12,340 nucleotides of DNA from Pseudomonadota bacterium (GCA_023435545.1 JAEYRQ010000249.1:1-12340); one strand, 5' to 3'; counted from the first letter of the stretch, positions 1-7,012 are shown. Numbers and translations are program-made. The notes: a model not told the origin generated them from the letters alone.

Positions 1-338
1 CCGCTGCCGACCGGATAGCCACCGTCGTCGAAGAATCAGCCCCCGCCCGCCTTGGCAAGTCCGATCAGCGGCACCGACCGCATCCTGTAGGGCGTGTCGT
101 CGATGCCCGGCTCGCGCATCAGGCCGATGAACTCGTCCATCGTCGAGCCGGTGGCCTCGAGGATCTTGGCGATCGATTCGGTGTTGGGCCAGCGCAGCCT
201 GCCGTCGCTGCCGGCCCGCTTCGACCTGTTGAAAGTTGTCGGATCGAGCCCGGCGCGCCGCGCAAGTCCTGACGCGGACAGCGAATGGCGCGCCGCCAGC
301 GCGTCGATCGCCGTCCAGATCTGGCGATGGGACAACAT
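1..338 (-). pseudogene. XRE/S24 (LexA-like) transcriptional regulator, 5' part, interrupted by an in-frame TGA
   Basis: The start is ATG at 338-336, with GGAGG eight bases upstream, so the longer upstream reading frame is not used. Residues about 10-60 form a helix-turn-helix DNA-binding domain (SGLARRAGLDPTTFNRSKR), followed by TESIAKILEATGSTMDEF. This is the N-terminal pattern of rhizobial phage-repressor-like regulators that carry a C-terminal S24/LexA-type domain. After 100 residues, ending LAKAGGG, a TGA at 38-36 stops the frame. Translation in the same frame beyond it gives FFDDGGYPVGSG up to the window edge. From memory the family has AGAGGFFDDGG here, so TGA sits where a glycine codon (GGA) is expected: one G-to-T change. 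The rest of the gene lies left of the window. If real, the product would be a bare DNA-binding domain without the dimerisation/peptidase part. A sequencing error is the main alternative. Family call confident; pseudogene status moderate. Confidence 0.72.
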
Positions 339-385
339 GATTGATGCCTCCGGCCGCCCGGCGGATACTCGCGGAGCCGGCCTGT

Positions 386-417
386 TCGGATTATTTTCCG
401 ACAATATAGGAATTATG
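386..417. promoter_or_regulatory. AT-rich dyad, candidate operator/promoter between the XRE regulator and the DUF952-pyrD operon
   Basis: The 168-base divergent region 339-506 is GC-rich except for this block. It holds two dyads: TCGGA (386-390) facing TCCGA (397-401), and TTCC (396-399) facing GGAA (409-412) across nine bases, which together form a 17-base palindrome. The minus strand reads TATATT inside it, a possible -10 for the regulator gene. An autoregulatory site for the XRE protein is a reasonable guess. I could not place a convincing -35 on either strand. Confidence 0.35.
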
Positions 418-506
418 CCCTGCAATTCACCTCCGGTCCAGCAACTCCAGGAGGCCGCACGCTGCCGCTTGCCGCCCCGCCGGAGCGGCGATACGGTCCG
501 CGCGCT

Positions 507-821
507 ATGACGGACACGGTCTACAAGATCTGCGGGCGCGAGGAGTGGCTCGAGGCCCAGTCGGGCGGCGCTTATCGGGGCAACGCCGACGACGTTCGCG
601 ATGGCTTCATCCATCTGTCGGCCCTCGACCAGGTGGAGGGCACGCTGGCGAAGCACTACGTCGGACGGACCGGCCTCGTGCTGGTGGCAGTCGATGCGGC
701 GGCACTCGGGCCGGCACTGAAATGGGAGCCCTCCCGCGGCGGCGCCCTGTTTCCGCATCTCTACGGTCCGCTGCCGATGAGCGCGGTGCGCTCGGCCGGG
801 CCGATTGGACCGCAGCCGTGA
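507..821 (+). CDS. DUF952 domain-containing protein
   Basis: A 104-residue soluble protein without signal peptide or membrane segment. It has the DUF952 pattern: an N-terminal VYKICGREEW, then DGFIHLSALDQVEGTLAKHY, LVLVAVD, and a C-terminal FPHLYGPLPMSAV. The family is widespread in Alphaproteobacteria and has no settled biochemical function. Length is normal for the family. The ATG at 507 is the natural start, but no clear Shine-Dalgarno sequence precedes it; the nearest GGAG is about 20 bases away, so translation initiation may be weak. Its stop overlaps the GTG start of pyrD in the tetranucleotide GTGA (818-821), so the two genes are surely co-transcribed and probably translationally coupled. 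Confidence 0.88.
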   Translation: MTDTVYKICGREEWLEAQSGGAYRGNADDVRDGFIHLSALDQVEGTLAKHYVGRTGLVLVAVDAAALGPALKWEPSRGGALFPHLYGPLPMSAVRSAGPIGPQP

Positions 822-1915
822 TCGGCGGTCTCGCCTCGCTCGCCCGGCCGTTGCTGCTGGCGCTCGATCCGGAACGTGCCCACGCGCTGTCGATCGCCGC
901 GCTGAAGTCCGGGCTGGCCGGCGCTGTCGCAGAGCCCGACGATTCGCGCCTGGCAGTCGGCCTGTGGGACCTGCGATTCCCCAATCCGCTGGGCATGGCG
1001 GCCGGCTTCGACAAGCACGGCGAGGTGCCGGACGCGCTGCTCAGGCTCGGCTTCGGCTTCGTCGAAGTGGGCACGGTTGCGCCCAACCCACAGCCTGGCA
1101 ATCCGCGGCCCCGCGTCTTCCGGCTGCCGGCCGAGCGGGCGGTGATCAACCGCTACGGGTTCAACACCGAGGGCCATGCCGCGATGCTCGCCCGCCTGCT
1201 GCTGCGAACGGGCAAGGGGATTGTCGGGGTCAATATCGGCGCCAACAAGGACTCTGCCGACCGGGCGGCCGATTACGTGGCGGGCGTCCATGCCTTCGCG
1301 CGACATGCGGGCTATCTGACGATCAACATCTCGTCGCCGAACACGCCGGGCCTGCGTGACCTGCAGCACGAGGCAGCGCTCGATGAATTGCTCGCCCGCG
1401 TTGCGGAGGCACGGGCGGTGGAGACCGGGCAGATCGGGCGGCATGTTCCCCTGGCGCTGAAGATCGCGCCGGACCTGGGCGACGCCGACCTCGACCACAT
1501 CGCCGCGGCCGTCTCCAAGCACGGGATCGACGCCGTCATCGTCTCCAACACGACCCTCGACCGGACCGGCCTGACCGATCCCCGCGCGCGGGAGGCGGGC
1601 GGGCTGTCGGGCAGGCCGCTGTTCCACCGCTCGACCGTGCAGCTTGCCCGCATGCGCCAGCGGCTGGCTCCGGGAATCCCGCTGATCGGAGCGGGCGGCA
1701 TCGATTCGGGCGAAACCGCCTGGCAGAAGATCCGTGCCGGCGCGACGCTGGTGCAACTCTATACCGGGCTGATCTATGAAGGCCTCGGCCTCGTCTCCGC
1801 CATCAAGAGAGACCTCGTCCGCAAGCTGCGGCGCGAGGGGTTCTCGAACCTCGCGGCGGCCGTCGGCACGGGAACCGACGAGTGGGCCGCCCGCGATTCG
1901 GGAGAACGATCGTGA
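818..1915 (+). CDS. pyrD: quinone-dependent dihydroorotate dehydrogenase (class 2)
   Basis: Oxidises dihydroorotate to orotate in de novo pyrimidine synthesis, passing electrons through FMN to membrane quinone. The 365-residue product has the class 2 layout: an N-terminal helical extension with LDPERAHALSI (16-26) for membrane and quinone contact, then an FMN-binding TIM barrel. Visible motifs are GMAAGFDKHGEVPDALL (59-75), GTVAPNPQPGNPRPR (85-99), NRYGFNTEG (111-119), NISSPNTPGLRDLQ with catalytic Ser173, ALKIAPDL with Lys215, VSNTT (242-246), GGLSGRPL and GAGGIDSG. Serine rather than cysteine as the base is diagnostic of class 2. The start is GTG at 818, inside the stop of the DUF952 gene; the frame is open further upstream, but those codons lie antisense to family expectations and inside DUF952. 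Its own stop overlaps the GTG of the next gene at 1912-1915. Confidence 0.96.
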   Translation: MIGGLASLARPLLLALDPERAHALSIAALKSGLAGAVAEPDDSRLAVGLWDLRFPNPLGMAAGFDKHGEVPDALLRLGFGFVEVGTVAPNPQPGNPRPRVFRLPAERAVINRYGFNTEGHAAMLARLLLRTGKGIVGVNIGANKDSADRAADYVAGVHAFARHAGYLTINISSPNTPGLRDLQHEAALDELLARVAEARAVETGQIGRHVPLALKIAPDLGDADLDHIAAAVSKHGIDAVIVSNTTLDRTGLTDPRAREAGGLSGRPLFHRSTVQLARMRQRLAPGIPLIGAGGIDSGETAWQKIRAGATLVQLYTGLIYEGLGLVSAIKRDLVRKLRREGFSNLAAAVGTGTDEWAARDSGERS

Positions 1916-2259
1916 CCGTCACCATCTGGCACAATCCGCGCTGCTCGAAGTCCCGGCAGACGCTCGAACTCATCCGCTCGAAGGGCATCAAGCCGCGGAT
2001 CGTCGAATACCTGAAGACGCCGCCGGACCGCGACGAGCTGCGGCGGGTCCTGGCGGCGCTCCGCATCGCGCCTCGCGACTTGCTGCGCAGGGGCGAGCCC
2101 GCCTACAAGGCCCGCGGCCTCTCCGACCCTGCACTCACCGACGACGACATCATCGCGGCGATGCTCACGGAGCCGGTGCTGATCGAGCGGCCGGTGGTGA
2201 TCAGCGGTAAACGCGCCGCGATCGGCCGGCCGCCGGAGGCGGTGCTGGACATCCTGTAA
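1912..2259 (+). CDS. arsC: ArsC family reductase, YfgD-like (arsenate reductase, glutaredoxin type)
   Basis: A 115-residue thioredoxin-fold protein that starts with GTG inside the pyrD stop (GTGA, 1912-1915). The active-site segment is HNPRCSKSR with Cys11, the equivalent of the arsenate-binding cysteine of E. coli ArsC. Arginines matching its three oxyanion-binding arginines appear in LLRRGEP, IERPVVI and IGRPPEAVLDIL. The short C-terminus, CSKSR and GRPPE resemble E. coli YfgD more than plasmid ArsC, which is about 25 residues longer. No arsR, arsB or acr3 gene is nearby, and the gene is tied to pyrD, so arsenate resistance as its main job is not shown; a general thiol-oxidoreductase role is possible. 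Family confident, substrate uncertain. Confidence 0.9.
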   Translation: MTVTIWHNPRCSKSRQTLELIRSKGIKPRIVEYLKTPPDRDELRRVLAALRIAPRDLLRRGEPAYKARGLSDPALTDDDIIAAMLTEPVLIERPVVISGKRAAIGRPPEAVLDIL

Positions 2260-2269
2260 CACGAGGAAT

Positions 2270-2290
2270 TGACCGACCCGGAGCCGGTCA
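2270..2290. terminator. weak hairpin between convergent arsC and MATE genes
   Basis: TGACCG (2270-2275) pairs with CGGTCA (2285-2290) around a nine-base loop. It sits between the two convergent stop codons and includes that of the MATE gene. There is no T tract on either side, so a role in termination is only a possibility. Confidence 0.25.
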
Positions 2291-3613
2291 GCCCGGAAAC
2301 GTCCGCGCCAGCCGCACCGGATAGCGCATCGCGAGTGTCGCTCCGCGCACCACCAGAAACACCGCGATCGCCAGCCACAGCCCGTGATTGCCGAGATGTG
2401 GAGTCGCGATCTGCCAGGCGACGACATAGGCCGCCAGCGAGACCAGCATCATGTTGCGCATGTCGTCGGACCAGGTGGCGCCGATGAACACGCCGTCGAA
2501 CTCGAAGGCGGCAACGCCGAGCAGCGGCGTCAGCGCCGCCCACACGAGGTAGACTCGCGCGGTACGCCGCACCTCCTCGTTGGTCGTCAGGATGTCGATG
2601 AACGCCGGTCCGAAGACCAGCAGGATCGCGCTCAAGAGGGTCGCCAGGCCCAGTCCCCAGACGAAGGTCAGCCGCACCGCGCGGGAGAAGGCCGGCCGGT
2701 AGCGGGCGCCGATGGCGCGCCCGGCGAGTTGCTCTCCCGCGGTGGCGAACCCGTCGAGGAAATAGCCGCCGAGCAGGAAGAAGTTCATCAAGACGGCGTT
2801 CGCCGCCAGCACCACATCCCCCTGCCGGGCGCTCGCCGAAGTGAACAGCGCGAAGGCGAACAGCAGCGAGAACGAGCGCACCATGATGTCGCGGTTGACC
2901 GCGAAGGTGCGCATGAGCCCGTCGCGTGCGAACAGGAGTTGCCGGGGAATGCGGAACGACGTCGCCAGCGTTCGCGCGCACAGAGTGATGCCCACGACCG
3001 CCGTCACCGTCTCGCCGATCACCGTTCCCCAGGCGACGCCCGCCACCCCCCAGTCGAGCCACAGGACGAAGCTCGCGTTCAGCGCCATGTTCAACGAGTT
3101 GAGCAGGAGTTGCAATGCGAGGCCGGTGATCGCCTGACCACGCCCGAGGAACCAGCCCAGAACGGCGTAGTTCACGAGCGCGAAGGGCGCGCCGAGGATG
3201 CGGATCGCGAAATACACGGCCACGGCGTCCTCGACCTCGCCGCTCGCGCCCATGAAGGCGAGCGACACGGCGAGGATCGGAACCTGCAGTACGATCACCA
3301 GCGCGCCGGCGAGAAGCCCGATCAGCCCCGCCCGGTAGAGCGCTGCCGTCTCGCCGACCGCGTCCGCCGCCCCGACCGCCTGCGCGGTCAACCCCGTCGT
3401 GCCGCTCCTGAGGAAGTTGAAGGTGGTGAACAGGATCGAGAAGATCACCGACCCGACCGCGATGCCCCCCAGGAGGTCGGCCCGCCCCAGCCGGCCGATA
3501 ACGGCGGTGTCCACGATGCCGAGCAGGGGTGTCGACAGGTAGGCGAGCGTCATCGGCACGGCAATGGCGAGCACGCCGCGGTGGGTCACGTCGAACGGCC
3601 TCACGGCCGTCAT
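2288..3613 (-). CDS. MATE family (DinF-like) multidrug/cation efflux transporter
   Basis: An inner-membrane antiporter expected to export cationic drugs or metabolites using a sodium or proton gradient. The protein of 441 residues has about twelve hydrophobic segments in two homologous halves. The N-terminal FDVTHRGVLAIAVPMTLAYL and TPLLGIVDTAVIGRLG are hallmarks of the DinF branch of MATE proteins. Other marks are RSGTTGLTAQAVGA in the first half and FLLGGYFLDGFATAGEQLAG in the second. I chose ATG at 3613 (MTAVRPF), which fits family N-termini. An in-frame TTG at 3634, with AGGGG just upstream, would add seven residues. The gene is last in a minus-strand series and converges on arsC with 28 bases between stops. 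No adjacent lexA-like partner is seen, so SOS control as for dinF is not indicated. Substrate unknown. Confidence 0.93.
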   Translation of the reverse strand: MTAVRPFDVTHRGVLAIAVPMTLAYLSTPLLGIVDTAVIGRLGRADLLGGIAVGSVIFSILFTTFNFLRSGTTGLTAQAVGAADAVGETAALYRAGLIGLLAGALVIVLQVPILAVSLAFMGASGEVEDAVAVYFAIRILGAPFALVNYAVLGWFLGRGQAITGLALQLLLNSLNMALNASFVLWLDWGVAGVAWGTVIGETVTAVVGITLCARTLATSFRIPRQLLFARDGLMRTFAVNRDIMVRSFSLLFAFALFTSASARQGDVVLAANAVLMNFFLLGGYFLDGFATAGEQLAGRAIGARYRPAFSRAVRLTFVWGLGLATLLSAILLVFGPAFIDILTTNEEVRRTARVYLVWAALTPLLGVAAFEFDGVFIGATWSDDMRNMMLVSLAAYVVAWQIATPHLGNHGLWLAIAVFLVVRGATLAMRYPVRLARTFPG

Positions 3614-3709
3614 CGGCTCCGGCCCCGCCGGCAAATGCCCCTAACCCCTGGTTGCATTCCCAGAAAGGGACGCGACCCCGGCACCTGCGTCAAGCGATTT
3701 CCGCGCCTG

Positions 3710-3985
3710 TCACTGGCTGTTCCGTCCCATTTTCGAGAATCGCATGATCAGCCAGATCGGGATCACCACGACGGCGCCCAGCAGGAAATATCCGAACAGA
3801 TCCTCCAGCGCCGCGAAACCCATGTTCCAGATGCCTTCGACCAGGCGCTGAAAGTTGCGGACGATGTCGAGCGGGTGGATGCCGAGGCCCGAGAAGATCA
3901 GCCCGACGATCAGCGAGATGATCACCAGCCGGACGACCACCCAGCCCGGGGGCCCGCCGAAGAACCGATTGAGAGTGCCGTTCAT
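3710..3985 (-). CDS. DUF6460 domain-containing small membrane protein
   Basis: A 91-residue protein with two predicted membrane helices, at about residues 15-36 (VVVRLVIISLIVGLIFSGLG) and 66-85 (YFLLGAVVVIPIWLIMRF). They are joined by an amphipathic stretch, HPLDIVRNFQRLVEGIWNMG, and the C-terminus is basic (RFSKMGRN). The pattern fits DUF6460, a small alphaproteobacterial family of unknown function. The ATG at 3985 (MNGTLNRFF) is preferred over an in-frame GTG at 4021 because family members begin near this point; the ribosome site is weak (a GCGGA just upstream). It lies between the MscS channel (79 bases upstream) and the MATE gene (96 bases downstream) on the same strand. Both neighbours are membrane proteins, but a shared function is not established. 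Confidence 0.8.
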   Translation of the reverse strand: MNGTLNRFFGGPPGWVVVRLVIISLIVGLIFSGLGIHPLDIVRNFQRLVEGIWNMGFAALEDLFGYFLLGAVVVIPIWLIMRFSKMGRNSQ

Positions 3986-4062
3986 CGTCCGCTTTCCCGA
4001 TGGCCGAAGGACGCCACTCACTTAGGCAATCCGCGGAGGATTTGCGAGTGCCGCCGCCCCGC

Positions 4063-4086
4063 GATCAGGCAGCCTCCTGCCTGATC
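4063..4086. repeat. perfect 10-bp inverted repeat spanning the mscS stop codon
   Basis: GATCAGGCAG (4063-4072) and CTGCCTGATC (4077-4086) form a perfect 10-bp stem with a four-base loop, CCTC. It covers the last codons and stop of the MscS gene. On the minus strand the downstream sequence is GC-rich without a T run, so it is not a canonical intrinsic terminator. It could slow polymerase or protect the upstream transcript from 3' exonucleases. Confidence 0.5.
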
Positions 4087-4883
4087 ACCGTCCGGTGCGG
4101 GAACGGGATCGTGATGCCGCTGGCATCGAACGCCTCCTTCACCGCCTTGACCGTCCCGAACTTGGCTTCCCACAGGTCGGCGGCCCGGCACCAGGCGCGC
4201 AGCTGCAGGTCGACCGAGGACTCGCCCAGATTGACCACCCGCACCCAGGGTTCGGCCGGATCGTTCAGGAACCGCGAGTCGGCCTTCACCACGTCGAGGA
4301 TCACCCCGATGGCCTTGTCGATGTCGTCGGAATAGCCGATGCCGAAGGTGATGTCGCAGCGCCGCTTCGGGTTGGCAGAGTAGTTGGTGATCGGCTTGCC
4401 CCAGGCCTCTCCGTTCGGCACGAAGACCTTCACCCCGTCGGGCGTGGTCAGTTCGGTCAGGAACAGGTTGAGGTCGGTTACGGTGCCGGCGTCGCTGGCA
4501 ATCTCCACGAAGTCGCCGAACTTGTACGGCCTGAAGAACACCAGCATCAGCCCGGCCGCCAGATGCGACAGGGTCCCCTGCATGGCCAGACCGATGGCGA
4601 GCGTTGCCGCGCCGAGCATCGCGACGAGGCTGGTGACCTGGAAGCCGAAGGTCTGCAGCACCGCGATGACGACGGCAGCGAGCAAAGCGTAGCGCACGAC
4701 CGAAGCGACGAAGATGCCGAGCGTCTGGTCGATCCGCTTCGAGGCCTCCGCCCGCCGCCGCACCAGCGCCGACAGCCAGCCGGCGATGATCCAGCCGATG
4801 ACGAGGAAGATCAGCGCCTTGGCAACGTTGATCGCGAGCGCCACGACGGGCGCGAGGCCGGCCGGCATTTCGGGCATGTCCAT
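4065..4883 (-). CDS. MscS family small-conductance mechanosensitive ion channel
   Basis: An inner-membrane channel that opens under membrane tension to release solutes after osmotic downshock. Of 272 residues, TM1 is at about 13-38 and TM2 at about 56-78. The pore-lining TM3 is at about 81-112, with the Gly/Ala-rich LGAATLAIGLAMQGTLSHLA and the kink region leading to FFRPYKFGDFVEI. The soluble beta domain follows (GTVTDLNLFLTELTTPDG, VFVPNGEAWGKPITNYS) and then the C-terminal alpha/beta domain, ending FPHRTVIRQEAA. Length and order match compact MscS proteins of the E. coli type. The start ATG at 4883 has AAGGAG six bases upstream, one of the best ribosome sites in the window. It lies 66 bases after the ligase stop, close enough for readthrough transcription. 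Confidence 0.95.
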   Translation of the reverse strand: MDMPEMPAGLAPVVALAINVAKALIFLVIGWIIAGWLSALVRRRAEASKRIDQTLGIFVASVVRYALLAAVVIAVLQTFGFQVTSLVAMLGAATLAIGLAMQGTLSHLAAGLMLVFFRPYKFGDFVEIASDAGTVTDLNLFLTELTTPDGVKVFVPNGEAWGKPITNYSANPKRRCDITFGIGYSDDIDKAIGVILDVVKADSRFLNDPAEPWVRVVNLGESSVDLQLRAWCRAADLWEAKFGTVKAVKEAFDASGITIPFPHRTVIRQEAA

Positions 4884-4949
4884 GTCTGTCTCCTTCGCTT
4901 GCGCCTTCCGGTAATGCCGGGAGGCTGGTGCGGGTTCGCTATCCCGCGC

Positions 4950-6587
4950 TCACTCCTCCTCGAGCAGTGCCTCCAGAACCTCGATCCGGTCGGCGTCCGC
5001 CGGCCGCTTGTCCCAGCGTATGCGTGCGATCCTCGGAAACCGCATCGCCACGCCCGACTTGTGACGGCTCGATCTTGCCAGCCCCTCGAAGGCGATTTCC
5101 AGGACCAGGCCCTCGTCGGTGTCGTGCACCACCTCGCGGACCGGCCCGAATCGGTTGACCGTGTGGGTCCGCACAAAGCGGTCGAGCTGCCGGAGTTCTT
5201 CGTCGGTGAACCCGAAATAGGCCTTGCCGACGGGAACGAGCTCGTCGCCGGCCTCTCCCGCGCGCCAGACGCCGAACGTGTAGTCGGAATAGAACGACGA
5301 GCGCTTGCCATGGCCGCGCTGGGCATACATCAACACGGCGTCGACATTGTGCGGATCGCGCTTCCATTTCCACCAGTGGCCCTTCGGCCGGCCGGCCAGA
5401 TAGGGGCTGTCGCGGCGCTTGATCATCACGCCCTCGACGGCTGCCGCATCCTCGCCGGCACCGTGGCCGGCAGGATCGGCGCGTGCCGCGGTCAGTGCCT
5501 CCCAGGAGCCGAACGGCACCAGCGGCGACAGCGTGATTCTGCCCTCGCCGATTCGACCGACGAAATGCGCGAGCCGGTCGCGCCTGACGGCGAACGGCAG
5601 CTCGCGCAGGTCCTCTCCCGCCTCGGCGAGGAGGTCGTAGGCGATGACATGCGCCGGATAGTCCGCCAGCATCCTCGCCGTCACGGTCTTGCGGTTCAGC
5701 CGCTGCTGCAGCGTGTTGAACGACTGCACCCGGCCCTGGCGCAGGATCAGCAACTCCCCGTCCAGCGCGGCATCGAAGTCGAGCGCCTCGAGAAGGTCCG
5801 GAAAGGCGCCCGAGATGTCGTCGCCGGTGCGTGAATAGAGCCGTCGCTGGTGGCGCCCCTTCGCGTCGCGGCCGGCCACCGCCTGCACGCGAATCCCGTC
5901 CCATTTCCACTCGGCCGCGTGTTCGGCGGGTTCCAGTCGCGACAGGTCGGTCTCCTCCACCGCGTGGCTCAGCATCGGCGAGCGGAACGGCACGGGGTTG
6001 GTCTGCTCCGGCCGATCACCCTCGCCGAGTGCCCAGGCGAACAGCGCCTCGTAGGGCTGGTCGAGCCCGTGCCACACCTCCTCCACGTCGCGGGACTCGA
6101 GATCGCCGAGCGCGGCGACCGCGGTCTTGGCGAGCCGCGCCGACACGCCGACCCGCAGCCCGCCGGTGATCAGCTTGAGCAGTGCCCAGCGGCCGGTCTC
6201 GTCCAGCCGGTCCAGGAACGTGGCGATCAGCCCCGGCAGCTCGGCCTTGCCTGCGGTATCAAGCGCGGCGACGATCTCGGGCAGTGCCAGGGTGGCCGCC
6301 GGCTCCGGGCTTCGCCCCGCGGGCCACATAAGCGCCACCGTCTCCGACAGGTCGCCGACATAGGCGTAGGACATGCGGAACAGCACCGGGGCGGCGCGTT
6401 CCTCGATCAGGACGCGGATCACGGCCGGCTTGGCGTGGCGAAAGCGCAATTCGCCGGTCAGTGCGGCGAGCGCGAGGCCACGCGCGGGGTCGGGTGTCGA
6501 CCGGAAGTACTCCCGCATCAGCGCGATCTTGGCGTTCCGGCGCGGCTCGTAGGCGAGCCGGTCGAGAAGCTCGGCGAAGCGGTTCAT
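4950..6587 (-). CDS. ATP-dependent DNA ligase of the ligase-associated DNA damage response type
   Basis: Seals single-strand nicks using ATP through a ligase-AMP intermediate. The 545-residue product has an N-terminal helical DNA-binding domain (1-about 200, starting MNRFAELLDRL). The nucleotidyltransferase domain holds motif I EWKWDGIR with AMP-accepting Lys228, motif III DGELL (276-280), motif IV VEGVMIKRRDSPY and motif V WWKWKRDP. A C-terminal OB-fold domain carries YTFGVWRAG and MRFPRIARIRWDK, ending EALLEEE. It lacks the polymerase and nuclease domains of LigD, so it is not the NHEJ enzyme. This two-part ligase typically sits beside an MBL-fold exonuclease and an Lhr-type DEXH helicase; the exonuclease is here at 8812-7760, and no helicase is seen in the window. 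ATG at 6587 follows the NTF2-like stop by 23 bases; AGGA is only one base before it, so coupling to the upstream gene may help initiation. Confidence 0.95.
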   Translation of the reverse strand: MNRFAELLDRLAYEPRRNAKIALMREYFRSTPDPARGLALAALTGELRFRHAKPAVIRVLIEERAAPVLFRMSYAYVGDLSETVALMWPAGRSPEPAATLALPEIVAALDTAGKAELPGLIATFLDRLDETGRWALLKLITGGLRVGVSARLAKTAVAALGDLESRDVEEVWHGLDQPYEALFAWALGEGDRPEQTNPVPFRSPMLSHAVEETDLSRLEPAEHAAEWKWDGIRVQAVAGRDAKGRHQRRLYSRTGDDISGAFPDLLEALDFDAALDGELLILRQGRVQSFNTLQQRLNRKTVTARMLADYPAHVIAYDLLAEAGEDLRELPFAVRRDRLAHFVGRIGEGRITLSPLVPFGSWEALTAARADPAGHGAGEDAAAVEGVMIKRRDSPYLAGRPKGHWWKWKRDPHNVDAVLMYAQRGHGKRSSFYSDYTFGVWRAGEAGDELVPVGKAYFGFTDEELRQLDRFVRTHTVNRFGPVREVVHDTDEGLVLEIAFEGLARSSRHKSGVAMRFPRIARIRWDKRPADADRIEVLEALLEEE

Positions 6588-6610
6588 GTCCTGTCGGGCC
6601 GGCGGAATCT

Positions 6611-7012
6611 TCAGCTCTCGTTGACAACCTGGATGATCCCCCAGCCCTCCTGGCCCTTCATCAGGGCGTAGTGGCAGACGAAGGCAAGCGCCACGTCGCC
6701 ATCCTCCCGTTCCTGCCGCCAGGACAGCGTGGCCATCGCGATCGGCCCGCTCACCGACAGCGCGAGAACCTGGAAGGTCGAATGCACGATCTCTTCCCGC
6801 TCGAAGACATCGAGCAGCGCCTCTATGTTCTCCATCAATTCGTGGCGATCGGCGAAGACGTTGCCCTTGCCGAACTGCCAGATGATACAGGGAAACGTGA
6901 AGGCATCGGCGATCTCCTCGGCATCGAATTCGTCGAAGCCGGCGGGATAGTCCTCGAACAGCGAGGCGATGTCGTCTTCGGGGCCTGGAAGCATCGGGGC
7001 GCAACGCTCCAT
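6611..7012 (-). CDS. SnoaL/NTF2-like fold protein (DUF6841-like)
   Basis: A small soluble protein of up to 133 residues with the alpha+beta cone pattern of NTF2-like proteins. The N-terminal helix DDIASLFEDYPAGFDEFD is followed by ADAFTFPCIIW, a helix LMENIEALLDVF, and beta strands STFQVLALSVSG, AMATLSWRQ and VALAFVCHYALMKG. The C-terminus GWGIIQVVNES is a typical closing strand. No catalytic residues can be assigned, and the function is unknown. Two starts are possible: ATG at 7012 (MERCAPML) or ATG at 6994 (MLPGPEDD). Neither has a good ribosome site; GGAG lies 12 bases before the inner one. The gene precedes the DNA ligase by 23 bases on the same strand, so the two probably share a transcript. 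It diverges from the DUF938 methyltransferase across 74 bases. Confidence 0.82.
   Translation of the reverse strand: MERCAPMLPGPEDDIASLFEDYPAGFDEFDAEEIADAFTFPCIIWQFGKGNVFADRHELMENIEALLDVFEREEIVHSTFQVLALSVSGPIAMATLSWRQEREDGDVALAFVCHYALMKGQEGWGIIQVVNES

Noticed and set aside
36..38. The in-frame TGA as a selenocysteine codon
   Set aside because: The family is not a selenoprotein family, the expected residue is glycine, and no selenocysteine insertion hairpin is evident nearby.
339..758. Longer minus-strand reading frame extending the XRE regulator upstream of 338
   Set aside because: It runs antisense through the DUF952 gene, and the ATG at 338 has an excellent GGAGG and a family-like N-terminus.
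545..817. N-terminal extension of pyrD in the same frame
   Set aside because: It overlaps DUF952 and encodes Arg/Gly-rich sequence unlike any PyrD; homology begins at the GTG at 818.
3614..3709. Possible small gene or RNA between the MATE and DUF6460 genes
   Set aside because: No frame with a start and ribosome site and no strong fold were seen; likely plain spacer.
2384..4084. 566-codon open frame on the plus strand
   Set aside because: It is antisense to the MATE and DUF6460 genes, with a composition rich in Arg, Asp, Glu, Gln and His typical of shadow frames in GC-rich DNA.
4909..4947. Small inverted repeats between the ligase and mscS genes (CCGG-N5-CCGG and GCGGG-N8-CCCGC)
   Set aside because: Stems of four or five bases without T runs are expected by chance at this GC content.
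4095..5834. 579-codon open frame on the plus strand
   Set aside because: It is antisense to the MscS and ligase genes, both recognised by catalytic or structural motifs.
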